The translations under genes and the position numbers were made by a program. This document shows, piece after piece, positions 34,580 through 43,177 of a stretch of DNA of 64,000 bases; within the stretch, counting starts at the first letter, position 1, and every line of letters begins with the position of its first letter. This stretch comes from Candidatus Dojkabacteria bacterium UBA2022 (lineage in GTDB: Bacteria > Patescibacteriota > Dojkabacteria > SC72): assembly GCA_002335495.1 (NCBI GenBank), contig DDBW01000002.1, forward strand, positions 21,149-85,148, given 5' to 3'. Under the pieces are notes generated by a model, which was given only the letters and a program-made list of their open reading frames with translations, searched no databases and was not told the DNA's origin.

Positions 34580-35545
34580 ATGAAAATGACGTATCCAAAG
34601 GTAAAAATAGTATCTGGAATAGATATCGATTCTCAAGCATACTTTGATAACCTTTCTGATCTTAAAGATGTTTTTTTTAGAGAGAAACTATATTTGATTC
34701 TCCCCTATCTATCTAAACAAAAATATATAGCAGGGAAAACAGTTTACTTACCAAAGTTATATGGAGAAAAATCCCCTTCCCTTTCGCTCTCTAAGAACGA
34801 AATTATGGAAGGACTTAAAAAACATAAGGTTGATAACGGTATATACGAAAATTATTTTAAGGATAATTTTAAGAACTTTTGGAGTGATCTTTCTTCTATC
34901 ATTCCTATAACTAGTTTACTGAAGGTTGGAAGCATCGTAGTTGAGGTATCGAATGTTGGATCAGGGGGAAGGTGTTTTACAGAGAGTTATGGCAAAGGAG
35001 TATTGGGTCTTCGCATACGTAGCGATATGCCTTTAAACCAACTCTTTTCATTAATCTTAATGGGGGTTCTTAATATTAATGGGTTCAACAGTAATTTTAC
35101 ATGGGAAGAGATGACTGCTTTAAGGGATTGGTTGATGGAGAGTTCTGTTTTATCTAAATACTTTATTAAAGACTTTTCAATGTTGAAAGGTTTGAGAAAG
35201 AACATTCAACAAGGGAAGTATTTTATAGATTCCCAAAACTATCTTAAAGAGATTGGAATAGTAAGTGATATTAATGTGGTTGATACCAAGGTTAATATTA
35301 ATGGACAAACTCTTACATTGGGAGATAAAGAGGGAAAGATTCTTTCGTTACTTATCGCAAATAAGGGAAAGGTTGTTAGCTATGATGATATTTTCAAAGG
35401 AGTTTGGGGAGAGAATGTAGATAAATTTTCTCTCTATTCAATATCAAAACTAGTTGAAAGAGTCAGAAAGAAATTGTTAAAAGGAAAAATCAATAACCTT
35501 GTAATACAGGCGTATAAGGGAAAGGGATATTATGCAAAATTATAG
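34580..35545 (+). CDS. Protein with C-terminal OmpR-type winged helix
   Basis: A 321-residue protein. About residues 235-320 form a transcriptional-regulator winged helix: NGQTLTLGDKEGKILSLLIA, DDIFKGVWGEN, then LVERVRKKLL and AYKGKGYYAKL. The N-terminal 230 residues are not a receiver domain; they are a helical, partly hydrophobic soluble domain I do not recognise. This domain order (unknown sensor then OmpR_C) suggests direct ligand or protein sensing without phosphorelay. It overlaps the small downstream gene by 14 bases. Predicted leaderless. Confidence 0.7.
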   Translation: MKMTYPKVKIVSGIDIDSQAYFDNLSDLKDVFFREKLYLILPYLSKQKYIAGKTVYLPKLYGEKSPSLSLSKNEIMEGLKKHKVDNGIYENYFKDNFKNFWSDLSSIIPITSLLKVGSIVVEVSNVGSGGRCFTESYGKGVLGLRIRSDMPLNQLFSLILMGVLNINGFNSNFTWEEMTALRDWLMESSVLSKYFIKDFSMLKGLRKNIQQGKYFIDSQNYLKEIGIVSDINVVDTKVNINGQTLTLGDKEGKILSLLIANKGKVVSYDDIFKGVWGENVDKFSLYSISKLVERVRKKLLKGKINNLVIQAYKGKGYYAKL

Positions 35546-35861
35546 TAGTAGTGAGAACCCTCCCAATCTAGAAATTTTAGCGAAAGGCTCACTTGTTATT
35601 TCCACACAAGAAATTTCTGTTAGATCTGGGAGGTTTGTACCAGTTGGGAGCTGGGGGGTTGTCACTGATATCCACGAAGAAGAGGGTGATTCTGTTTACT
35701 CCGTTACATTCTATAAAAAAGCTAATCGAGTGCTTAGAGGGGATCTAATACATATGTATATATTGGGTGAGTATCTACGCCCAGCTGGTCTTCTTGAGAT
35801 AGAGGGTCTGGATATGGAACAGTATCGGACTCTTATTTCTATAATGGCACAGTTTGACTAG
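35532..35861 (+). CDS. Small SH3-like unknown protein coupled to the regulator
   Basis: A 109-residue protein. The segment SGRFVPVGSWGVVTDIHEEE, then VYSVTFYKKANRVLRGDLIH, alternates as short beta strands like a small SH3/KOW-type barrel; I assign no family. It overlaps the regulator gene by 14 bases in another frame, so the two are translated from one mRNA and probably act together. It ends 29 bases before the T-box promoter. Confidence 0.55.
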   Translation: MQNYSSSENPPNLEILAKGSLVISTQEISVRSGRFVPVGSWGVVTDIHEEEGDSVYSVTFYKKANRVLRGDLIHMYILGEYLRPAGLLEIEGLDMEQYRTLISIMAQFD

Positions 35862-35890
35862 TTTTAGTTGTTCGTATAGCTCTATTTTGA

Positions 35891-35896
35891 TATAAT
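35891..35896 (+). promoter_or_regulatory. -10 element of the T-box-valS transcript
   Basis: TATAAT 244 bases before the valS ATG, placing the transcript start near 35903, just before the first T-box hairpin. Confidence 0.55.
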
Positions 35897-35902
35897 CCCT
35901 TA

Positions 35903-36116
35903 ACCGTTATTACAGAGCTTGTCCCTCTGGAGGTCTGAGAAGAACTGTATATACAGGGTAGAACTCAGCAGAAGGTGAACTGCAAATTCATCCCCATATA
36001 TAAATGTATGGATTAAGTCTATATTAGTAATGATATAGAGAAACAAGGTGGTACCACGGAATATCCGTCCTTGGCTAAGTATAAACAATGTTTATGTTTA
36101 GTCGAGGACGTTTTTT
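35903..36116 (+). promoter_or_regulatory. T-box riboswitch controlling valS
   Basis: An RNA leader that senses uncharged tRNA. The T-box core AAGGTGGTACCACGG is at 36045-36059. It is flanked by CAAGG (36044-36048) and CCTTG (36069-36073), which make the antiterminator helix. The bulge UGGU would pair with an ACCA tRNA end, as for a discriminator A. Several hairpins precede it, including CTGAG/CTCAG around CTGTAT/ATACAG (stem I region) and CTATAT/ATATAG. The specifier is most plausibly GTG (35975-35977), a valine codon in GAAGGTGAA, but I could not confirm its loop. A terminator overlaps the antiterminator. Confidence 0.88.
36066..36116 (+). terminator. Intrinsic terminator of the valS T-box
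   Basis: A long stem begins CGTCCTTGGCTAA and closes with TTAGTCGAGGACG (36066-36110), followed directly by six T. Its 5' arm includes the CCTTG needed for the antiterminator, so the two structures exclude each other. This indicates transcriptional rather than translational control. Confidence 0.85.
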
Positions 36117-36139
36117 ATTTTATATAACTAATAATTACT

Positions 36140-38449
36140 ATGAAGAGTACAAAAGCCGAACTAATACCTAAAGCATTTGATTCTAAATCGCAGGAAGAAA
36201 GTCTATATAAGCTCTGGGAAGAGAGCGGATACTTTAAACCGGATAACGTACAGAAGTATCTTGAAAATAGTAATAAAGAGGTTCAGAAACCCTTTGTTAT
36301 GACCCTACCCCCTCCAAATGCAAACGGAGATCTGCACATGGGACATACATGTGGATACTCCTTCCATGATGCAATGGGTCGATTTAATAGAATGACTGGA
36401 CATCCAACTCTCTTAATCGCAGGGAAGGATCACGCTGGAATTCAGACCGAGACAGTTTTCACCAAAAGGCTCAGAGCTGAAGGAATCGATAAGTGGGATT
36501 TGGGAAGAGAAGAATTTAATAAAAGGTGTTATGAATTCTGCTTGAACGCTGCGGACAATGCAAGAAGTCAGGAAAAGAGAATTGGGCTTTCAGCCGATTG
36601 GGATAGTGAGTTCTTTACCCTAGACCCAAGATTAACCGATGTAATATACGAAACATTCTTTAAGATGTTGGAAGATGGTTTGGTTTATAGAGATAAGAGG
36701 ATAATTAATCAATGTCCACACTGTAGAACTGCATTGGCTGATATTGATACCTACCACAAGGAACTTCCCGGAGTATTTGTTTACATGGTATATCCATTTG
36801 TTGACGAAGCGGATAAGGAGCTTGCGAAGAAGAAGTTTGGAGCTGAAGGAATTACTGTTGCTACAACCCGTCCTGAAACTATGCTTGGAGACACTGCTGT
36901 TGCGGTCAATCCAAACGATGAGAGGTATAAAGAGTTTATAGGAAAGAAAGTCCTCCTCCCTATAGCAAATCGTGAGATCCCGGTTATCGCTGATGATGCA
37001 ATTGATATCGAAACCGGAACAGGTGCCCTCAAGGTCACTCCTGCTCATTCCCCAATCGATTTTGAAATTGCCCAAAGACACAACCTTGAAATCATTAATG
37101 TTATTAATGAAGAAGGTAAGATGTCGGGTAAAGTTCCTGAAAGATTTTTAGGAATGGAGACGATTGATTGCTCTAAGGCTTTAGTTAAAGAGCTTCAGGA
37201 GTTAGGGCTATTTGTAAACTTAGAGAGAATCAAGCATGAGGTTGCCGTATGTGAAAGATGTGATACTCCTATCCAACCGATTATCTCTTTCCAGTGGTAT
37301 GTTAATACCAAGCCTTTGGCAGAAAAAGCTCTAGAAGCTTTAAATACAGGCGCTACCAAAGTTATTCCGGAAGGGCAACAGAAAGCTCTTACATACTTCT
37401 TTGAAAATATTCAACCATGGTGTATTTCAAGGCAGTTATGGTGGGGACATAGAATTCCGGTATGGTATAGCGGAAGTAAGGAGTTACATGATTGGTTGAT
37501 GGATAATCCTGGTAAAACTACTCAGGATTTTGAGAAAGAGGTAGGTAAGGAGGCTCATGGAAGTGGTAAGGTCTTTGCTTCTGTTGAGAAACCAAATGTC
37601 GATCCAGATTGGGATAATGAGAAAAACTTAGAGTTTGAAGCTGAGCAGGATGTTTTTGATACCTGGTTTAGTTCAGGACAGTGGCCATTTTCAACTACAA
37701 CCTCTATTGGAGGATTTGATAAATATTTCCCAACTGATGTGATGGTACACGCTAGGGATATTCTTTTCTGGTGGAGCGCAAGAATGATGATGTTGAGCTT
37801 GTATAGAACTGGTAAAACCCCTTTCCATACAGTCTTCTTGCATGGAATTATAAATGCTCCTGATGGAACGAAAATGTCGAAATCTAGAGGTAACACCGTC
37901 TCGCCCGTTGAACTGTTTGATAAATATGGAGTGGATTCACTCCGTCTATGGTACTACTCCGATGCCCTGCCTGGTGCTAATGCTCCGTTGAGGGAGGAAA
38001 AGATTAAAGGTAATCGAAATTTTGTAAATAAAATATGGAATGCGAGTAGGTTTGTTTTAATGAATATTGATGATAGTGAGTTAGATAGCATTAGGGATAG
38101 ACTAGAAAAAGCTGGGTTTGATGGAGAGAGAGTTAATGCAAATAAAGAGCATGTAGGAAAGGTTGTAGAGTATTTGAGCAAGCATCAGTACAATCTTGGA
38201 ACAGAGCAGATTAGAGAGTTCTTCTGGCATGAGTACTGTGATAAATGGATTGAGGAAGTAAAGGCTGCTATCAAAGATGAGCAGGTTGGATCAGAGAAGA
38301 GGATAGAACTTCTTTCTGAGCTAGTATTCCTTCTTAAAGAGAATCTAAAAATTATGCATCCATTCATTCCTTATATTACAGAAGCTGTATGGCAGGAGCT
38401 AGTGAAGCTTGAGCTTGCTGATGGAATATTAATGATTCAGCAAATATAA
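36140..38449 (+). CDS. valS: Valyl-tRNA synthetase, lacking the C-terminal arm
   Basis: Charges tRNA-Val. The 769-residue class Ia enzyme has PPPNANGDLHMGH (HIGH motif, 66-69), the inserted editing domain with TTRPETMLGDTAVAVNP, and KMSKSRGN (about 578). The helical anticodon-binding domain ends KIMHPFIPYITEAVWQEL. Most bacterial ValRS proteins have 870-950 residues. Here the chain stops about 15 residues after that motif, so the C-terminal coiled-coil tRNA-binding arm is absent. I see no frame continuing past the stop. Regulated by the T-box immediately upstream. Confidence 0.96.
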   Translation: MKSTKAELIPKAFDSKSQEESLYKLWEESGYFKPDNVQKYLENSNKEVQKPFVMTLPPPNANGDLHMGHTCGYSFHDAMGRFNRMTGHPTLLIAGKDHAGIQTETVFTKRLRAEGIDKWDLGREEFNKRCYEFCLNAADNARSQEKRIGLSADWDSEFFTLDPRLTDVIYETFFKMLEDGLVYRDKRIINQCPHCRTALADIDTYHKELPGVFVYMVYPFVDEADKELAKKKFGAEGITVATTRPETMLGDTAVAVNPNDERYKEFIGKKVLLPIANREIPVIADDAIDIETGTGALKVTPAHSPIDFEIAQRHNLEIINVINEEGKMSGKVPERFLGMETIDCSKALVKELQELGLFVNLERIKHEVAVCERCDTPIQPIISFQWYVNTKPLAEKALEALNTGATKVIPEGQQKALTYFFENIQPWCISRQLWWGHRIPVWYSGSKELHDWLMDNPGKTTQDFEKEVGKEAHGSGKVFASVEKPNVDPDWDNEKNLEFEAEQDVFDTWFSSGQWPFSTTTSIGGFDKYFPTDVMVHARDILFWWSARMMMLSLYRTGKTPFHTVFLHGIINAPDGTKMSKSRGNTVSPVELFDKYGVDSLRLWYYSDALPGANAPLREEKIKGNRNFVNKIWNASRFVLMNIDDSELDSIRDRLEKAGFDGERVNANKEHVGKVVEYLSKHQYNLGTEQIREFFWHEYCDKWIEEVKAAIKDEQVGSEKRIELLSELVFLLKENLKIMHPFIPYITEAVWQELVKLELADGILMIQQI

Positions 38450-38470
38450 ATTAATATATCACTATACATT

Positions 38471-38825
38471 ATGGCTATTTTGTACATTGACGATGACTCC
38501 GCTACTCTCAAGCCGTTTAAGCAGATTTTAGAGTTTCAAGGATTTATAGTTATGACCTCTGAGAGCTCTGAAGAAGGTTTGAAAACACTACAGGAAAGGT
38601 GAAATTTCATGTGTAGTTTGCGACGGTGTAGCCCAAAGAAATCGTGTAGAAGAGTTTTGTCATCGTAATGATATTGGATTTTGTCTTTTTTCCGGAGACG
38701 AAACAGAGGTTCAATTTGAAACCAGTGTTGTAATTACTAAGGGGCAGAAAGAGACCTTGGATGAATTAAAAGCTTTTTGCCAAGTATATGAAGCAAAAGA
38801 GGGAAGGGATAAATTCGAATTATAA
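38471..38825 (+). pseudogene. Response-regulator receiver protein with a +1 frame disruption
   Basis: Frame one from ATG 38471 encodes MAILYIDDDSATLKPFKQIL and onward, to a TGA at 38600-38602 (43 codons). Shifting +1 there restores a frame to TAA 38823-38825 that reads GEISCVVCDGVAQRNRVEEF. Together they give a stand-alone receiver of about 118 residues with every key residue: DDD at 7-9, acceptor Asp in VVCDG, Ser in CLFSGDE, and Lys in VVITKGQ. The break is at CAG GAA AGG TGA A. It could be an inactivating indel, sequencing error or programmed frameshift. It ends one base before convergent metG. Confidence 0.7.
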
Positions 38826-38826
38826 A

Positions 38827-40581
38827 TTAGGATATCTCTGGATTCTCCAACTTCTCAAATAGTATTTCCGCCTTGTTGAGTTTTACTCCAGGGCGGATTT
38901 CTGTAAAGTTCCAATTATTTACATGCTCTCTTACAAAACCGTTCTCTTCTAAATCATTATTTTGGTCATACTCATTCTCAATGTTTAGAAATTGGTTAAC
39001 TTTTTTCATTGAGAATGGTAGGTATGGTTTCAATAGTATTCTCAAAGCATTTACAATCTGTATATTGTTATAAATAATATGCCCAGCTAAGTTGCGATCT
39101 GTTTTTATTTTTTCCCAAGGAGCTTGGTCGTTAAAATATTTATTTGCAAATTTACCCAGCTCTAGAATATGTTCAATTGATTGTACAAACTTACACTCCT
39201 CGATACTCTTGCCAACCTTCTTAAAAGTCAGATCAATTTTCTCTCTTACCTCTTCATCTACCTCGCCTTCTGGTACGACTCCATCAAATTTATTTTCCGT
39301 GAATGTGAGGGTGCGATTTATGAAGTTACCAATATTCGCAACAAGCTCATTATTGTTGGCGTCAATTAAATCCTTCCAGGTATATTCTCTATCATGATTT
39401 TCAGGGGCATACCTTACAAAGAAGTATCTAAGCAGGTCTGGGTTATACTTATCAATTACTGCGTCTAACGTAATACCTGTTCCATCTCCTTTAGACATTT
39501 TCTTTCCCTGATACATGAGCATCTTGTTCGCAGGGACATCAAATGGAAGTTGTAGTGGGTCGTTATTGGACTCTCCAGGCAGTTTGTATTTATCTAAAAG
39601 CTCTGGTTTACTGTATTTCTGATTATATGCAACTATTTCAGCTGGCCACATAACGGTATGAAAAGGTACGTTTCCCCCTGCTACGAAATAGTAGTGTTTA
39701 CACTCTGGATCTTTCCAGAAGGTTTCCCAAAGAGAAGGTGATTCCTGCTTCTGTGCCCACTCTATTGCTGCTGACAGGTATCCTACCACAGCCTCAATCC
39801 AAACATATATTACCTTATCATCCCATCCCTCTATCGGAACTTTTATCCCAAATGAGAGATCTCTGGTTACTGCTCTTGGTTCTAGTCCTTGCTTCAGCCA
39901 CCCTCTTGTAAACTCCCTCACCCATTTCCTCCATGGTTTGTCGCTCTTCTTTATCCACTTCTCTATATCTGGCTGTAATTTGGAAAGGTTAAGGTAGAAA
40001 TGCTTTGTCTTTTTCAACTTTGGTTTTGCATCAGAAAGGGTACTGTATGGATCTATTAAATCTGTTGGGTTTAAATATGCTCCACATTCTGGGCATTCAT
40101 CCCCTCTTGCATTTGTTGCTCCACATTTAGGACATGTGCCTTTTACATATCTGTCTGGCAAAAATCTTTTTACTTTGGCGTCGTAGTACTGTTCTGATTC
40201 TTTTATATCCAAAAAACCTAACTCATTTAGAACCATAAAGATATTCTGAACTACCTCTCGGTGATTATCGGTTGTGGTCTTAGTGTAGTTCTCATAAAGA
40301 AGCCCGAGTTTTTTAAATGTTTCTACAATCTTTTCATGAGAATCTTCGGCAAGCTTGTTAGGGGTTATTCCAAGGTCTTCTGCTTTAGCCAGTATTGGTG
40401 CTCCGTGGCTATCGCTTCCTGATACCATTAAAACCTGGTTTCCTTTTAATCTATGGTAACGAGCAAATACATCTGTGACAATATTCTGTCCTGCCAAATG
40501 TCCAAGGTGAATATTTCCATTGGCGTATGGCCAGGAGACTCCAATAAATATTTTTTCAGGCTTGCCATTTTTGACTTGCAT
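38827..40581 (-). CDS. metG: Methionyl-tRNA synthetase
   Basis: Charges initiator and elongator tRNA-Met. The 584-residue class Ia enzyme has WPYANGNIHLGHLAGQN (HIGH motif), a four-cysteine zinc knuckle CPKCGATNARGDECPECGAY in the connective peptide, and KMSKGDG. A helical anticodon-binding domain follows. It lacks the C-terminal dimerisation domain of longer homologues. Start set at ATG 40581 (MQVKNGKPEKIFIGVSWPYA): TATAAT lies six bases upstream and overlaps the extra upstream codons of the longer frame to 40596. Confidence 0.95.
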   Translation of the reverse strand: MQVKNGKPEKIFIGVSWPYANGNIHLGHLAGQNIVTDVFARYHRLKGNQVLMVSGSDSHGAPILAKAEDLGITPNKLAEDSHEKIVETFKKLGLLYENYTKTTTDNHREVVQNIFMVLNELGFLDIKESEQYYDAKVKRFLPDRYVKGTCPKCGATNARGDECPECGAYLNPTDLIDPYSTLSDAKPKLKKTKHFYLNLSKLQPDIEKWIKKSDKPWRKWVREFTRGWLKQGLEPRAVTRDLSFGIKVPIEGWDDKVIYVWIEAVVGYLSAAIEWAQKQESPSLWETFWKDPECKHYYFVAGGNVPFHTVMWPAEIVAYNQKYSKPELLDKYKLPGESNNDPLQLPFDVPANKMLMYQGKKMSKGDGTGITLDAVIDKYNPDLLRYFFVRYAPENHDREYTWKDLIDANNNELVANIGNFINRTLTFTENKFDGVVPEGEVDEEVREKIDLTFKKVGKSIEECKFVQSIEHILELGKFANKYFNDQAPWEKIKTDRNLAGHIIYNNIQIVNALRILLKPYLPFSMKKVNQFLNIENEYDQNNDLEENGFVREHVNNWNFTEIRPGVKLNKAEILFEKLENPEIS

Positions 40582-40587
40582 AATTGT

Positions 40588-40593
40588 ATTATA
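40588..40593 (-). promoter_or_regulatory. -10 element of metG
   Basis: TATAAT on the minus strand six bases before ATG 40581. It contradicts the longer start at 40596, whose codons it would occupy. Confidence 0.6.
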
Positions 40594-40641
40594 CAATATA
40601 TTCTGTAATAGTAGTTATAATCTATACTTTACTACTGCCCA

Positions 40642-41208
40642 ATGCCAGCGAAAATTAAACGAAGAACAATAAACCTCTTAGAACCTATTGGTGCCCCTGC
40701 CGACACTTGGAGTGCGATATATGCATGGGTGTTCAATGTTGGTAGATATCTTATGTTGGCAATTGAAATCATCGTTTTGGTTGTATTCTTCTCCCGATTT
40801 GTATTGGATCGACAGAATCATGATCTCACCGAGGAGATCAATGATAAGGCTTTTCTATTGTCTAACCAAAATTTCAGACTTGAAGAGGTTCGATATAAGA
40901 ACACACACTTAGTTTTAAACGATATATATCGATTATCGAATGGGCAGCCTCTAAACTCTGAAGATATAGCTTTACTTCTCAGCTCAGTACCAAGTGGTCT
41001 GACTCTTGATAAGTTTGCATACAATAATGGAAGAGTTTCGCTTACTGTTGTAGGAAGCGACATCTCAACAATTAGAGATTATGAATTCTCACTAAGACAG
41101 AATACCAACTATGAAAATGTTACATTTACAGTATCAAGGTCTGGGGTCAGTAAAGCCGATTATGATGTTGTGATTTCTCTAACGGTTAAGTTACAGGAGG
41201 ATAAATAA
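40642..41208 (+). CDS. PilN-like pilus assembly membrane protein
   Basis: A 188-residue bitopic protein. It begins with a basic segment containing INLLEPI, the PilN sequence that binds PilM. One transmembrane helix (about 34-54) and a coiled coil (about 55-85) follow, then a ferredoxin-like domain outside the membrane (SSVPSGLTLDKFAYNNGRVS and onward). PilN links cytosolic PilM to PilO in type IV pilus machines. The matching PilM-like gene is at 28745-29992. TATAAT at 40616 and TATACT at 40623 lie in the short divergent gap to metG. Confidence 0.75.
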   Translation: MPAKIKRRTINLLEPIGAPADTWSAIYAWVFNVGRYLMLAIEIIVLVVFFSRFVLDRQNHDLTEEINDKAFLLSNQNFRLEEVRYKNTHLVLNDIYRLSNGQPLNSEDIALLLSSVPSGLTLDKFAYNNGRVSLTVVGSDISTIRDYEFSLRQNTNYENVTFTVSRSGVSKADYDVVISLTVKLQEDK

Positions 41209-41807
41209 TGGCAGAGTCAAAAGGAGTTGGATATCTAAAAATTATAAACGGTTCGGTTCAAAATAAAACATATAGTTTTGCTGTCTTTACCGTTATTGTT
41301 GTAATTGTTCTCCTTGTAGGAGCTATTCGCCCTACCCTTCTAACTATTACGAAGATTAACAAGGATATAGAGGAAAAAACTTTGATTAATGAACAATTGG
41401 ATTCTAAGCTTGATAATCTTGCGAGATTGAATAGTCAGTACAGTGAACGAAACGAGGATATTGAAGTGCTTCCACTTATGTTCCCAACTCAAGGTAACTT
41501 TAGTCTTTTTATGTCTAATATTGAAACCATAGCAAAATCAAATGGATATACCTTAAATTCTATAACTTTTGGTAGTCCGAATGATCTTGATTATAAATAT
41601 ACAGTTCTCAAACCATGGATTGCTCGTATTACAGTCACAGGTAACCGATCAAATATCGTAAAGCTACTAAGTGCATATGAGAGTATGCCTATGTATCCGA
41701 TTGTAAATAAGCTCTCATTTGCTAGAAACGCTTCTGCAGGGGGACTTGCTCAATTTAGTGTCGACCTTGTTATCTTTAGAATAGATGATCCTAACTTTTA
41801 TAACTAA
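41208..41807 (+). CDS. PilO-like pilus assembly membrane protein
   Basis: A 199-residue bitopic protein with a transmembrane helix at about 23-43, a coiled coil (about 48-80) and a C-terminal domain with the PilO-like pattern MFPTQGNFSLFMSNIETIAK. With PilN it would form the membrane alignment subcomplex of the type IV pilus. It shares one base with the PilN gene (TAATG). AGGAGG seven bases before its ATG is the clearest Shine-Dalgarno site I found in the window. Confidence 0.75.
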   Translation: MAESKGVGYLKIINGSVQNKTYSFAVFTVIVVIVLLVGAIRPTLLTITKINKDIEEKTLINEQLDSKLDNLARLNSQYSERNEDIEVLPLMFPTQGNFSLFMSNIETIAKSNGYTLNSITFGSPNDLDYKYTVLKPWIARITVTGNRSNIVKLLSAYESMPMYPIVNKLSFARNASAGGLAQFSVDLVIFRIDDPNFYN

Positions 41808-41812
41808 ATACT

Positions 41813-42058
41813 ATGAAACTTAATGCCATACCTGTCTTAATTCTCCTTTTGATTGTGACTGTTGCATGGGTTGGTTTTAGTATATATTTTAATAGTACCG
41901 AGCTTGATATTGACCCTAATGCTACCAGCTACATGCAGAATATAAATCCTGTTTTCGATGTAAGAGGGTTGGATGATTTAATGGAAAGAAGTGAAGAAAA
42001 TCTCCCAATATCTCCTGATGAGTTTTTGAATGCTGTTAATCCTACCGATTCAGAGTAG
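41813..42058 (+). CDS. Small single-span membrane protein in the pilus operon
   Basis: An 81-residue protein with one N-terminal hydrophobic helix (about 5-27) and an acidic C-terminal part (NPVFDVRGLDDLMERSEENL). It is the third gene of the pilN-pilO unit, five bases after pilO. Its position recalls pilP, but it has neither a lipoprotein signal nor the PilP beta domain, so I do not assign that name. It ends three bases before convergent rpoD. Confidence 0.6.
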   Translation: MKLNAIPVLILLLIVTVAWVGFSIYFNSTELDIDPNATSYMQNINPVFDVRGLDDLMERSEENLPISPDEFLNAVNPTDSE

Positions 42059-42061
42059 GTA

Positions 42062-43153
42062 CTAGCTGCTTATGTAGTTATTGAGTTTCTTTGCGGATGA
42101 TTTTTCCTTTAGTTTTTTGAGAGCCTTGGCTTCAATCTGTCTGATACGCTCTCTTGTTACTCCAAACTCTTTTCCAACCTCTTCCAAAGTTCTGGTTACT
42201 CCATCTTCTAATCCAAACCTTAAGGATAGCACTCTTCTCTCTCTCTCCTGGAGGGTATCCAAAATCTCATGAATTTGGTTCTTTAGATATTCTAATGTGG
42301 CATACTCCTCTGGTGATTGAGACCAATCGTCAGGGATTATATCCAGTAACTGGCTGTCCTTTTCATCTCCAATCGGAGTTTGTAGGGAAGATGGATTTTG
42401 AGATATTTTTCTAATTTCAACAACCTTCTCGAGCTCAATATCCATTTCTTTTGCAATTTCCTGATCGGTTGGTTTTCTTCCAAGTTTGGTAGTTAAGGTC
42501 GAGTTCACTTTGTTGAACTTATTAATAGTTTCAATCATGTGCACTGGAATACGGATAGTTCTAGCCTGGTCTGCGATTGCTCTTGTAATTGCTTGTCTTA
42601 TCCACCAAGTTGCATAGGTTGAGAACTTAAAACCTCGTAAGTAGTCGAACTTTTCAACAGCGCGCATCAATCCCATATTTCCTTCCTGAATAAGGTCGAG
42701 AAGTTCAAGGCCGCTTTTTGCATACTTCTTTGCGATGCTAACTACGAGTCTAAGGTTTGCAGTTATCAAAAGCTGTGATGCTTCTTTATCTCCTGCCTCG
42801 AGTCTTTTTGCTAAGATGACTTCTTCTTCTCCTGTTAAAAGAGGAATTTTTCCAATTTCGTACAGGTATGATCTGATTGCATCGGTTGAAAGATTTGATT
42901 GTATGGTTTTAAGGATCCGGATTTTTTTCTCAAGGGTTAACTCTTCTTCTGAAGCTCCCTTGCCAGTTGTTTCATCCGCTTCGATTACTTCAATCCCTTC
43001 CTGCTGAAGTTTTTGGAATACCTGGTCAACTAACTCAATATCTTCTTCCAAGGTTGGAAGTTGTGAAAGGATATCGTCTTGGGTTAGGAATCCTTGCTCA
43101 AGACCTTTCTCAATTAGCTTTTTAATGGAAGCTTGATTCGAGTCTGTTGTCAT
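42062..43153 (-). CDS. rpoD: Primary sigma factor RpoD (sigma-70 family)
   Basis: A 363-residue housekeeping sigma factor. A shortened region 1.1-like N-terminus ([20 protein letters not shown]) is followed by region 1.2 ([20 protein letters not shown]). Region 2 has [20 protein letters not shown] and the -10 recognition helix ([17 protein letters not shown]). Region 3 is present, and region 4 carries [20 protein letters not shown]. All promoter-binding parts are intact, consistent with TATAAT elements in the window. Only 24 bases separate its start from the divergent zinc-ribbon gene. Confidence 0.96.
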   Translation of the reverse strand: MTTDSNQASIKKLIEKGLEQGFLTQDDILSQLPTLEEDIELVDQVFQKLQQEGIEVIEADETTGKGASEEELTLEKKIRILKTIQSNLSTDAIRSYLYEIGKIPLLTGEEEVILAKRLEAGDKEASQLLITANLRLVVSIAKKYAKSGLELLDLIQEGNMGLMRAVEKFDYLRGFKFSTYATWWIRQAITRAIADQARTIRIPVHMIETINKFNKVNSTLTTKLGRKPTDQEIAKEMDIELEKVVEIRKISQNPSSLQTPIGDEKDSQLLDIIPDDWSQSPEEYATLEYLKNQIHEILDTLQERERRVLSLRFGLEDGVTRTLEEVGKEFGVTRERIRQIEAKALKKLKEKSSAKKLNNYISS

Positions 43154-43165
43154 ATTTTTGTGTGG

Positions 43166-43171
43166 TATAAT
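43166..43171 (+). promoter_or_regulatory. Extended -10 of the zinc-ribbon gene, inside a 24-base divergent gap
   Basis: TGG-TATAAT, six bases before the ATG at 43178. The same bases on the minus strand (ATTATACC) lie ten bases before the rpoD ATG and could serve rpoD, so the two promoters overlap. Confidence 0.55.
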
Positions 43172-43177
43172 TTAAAT

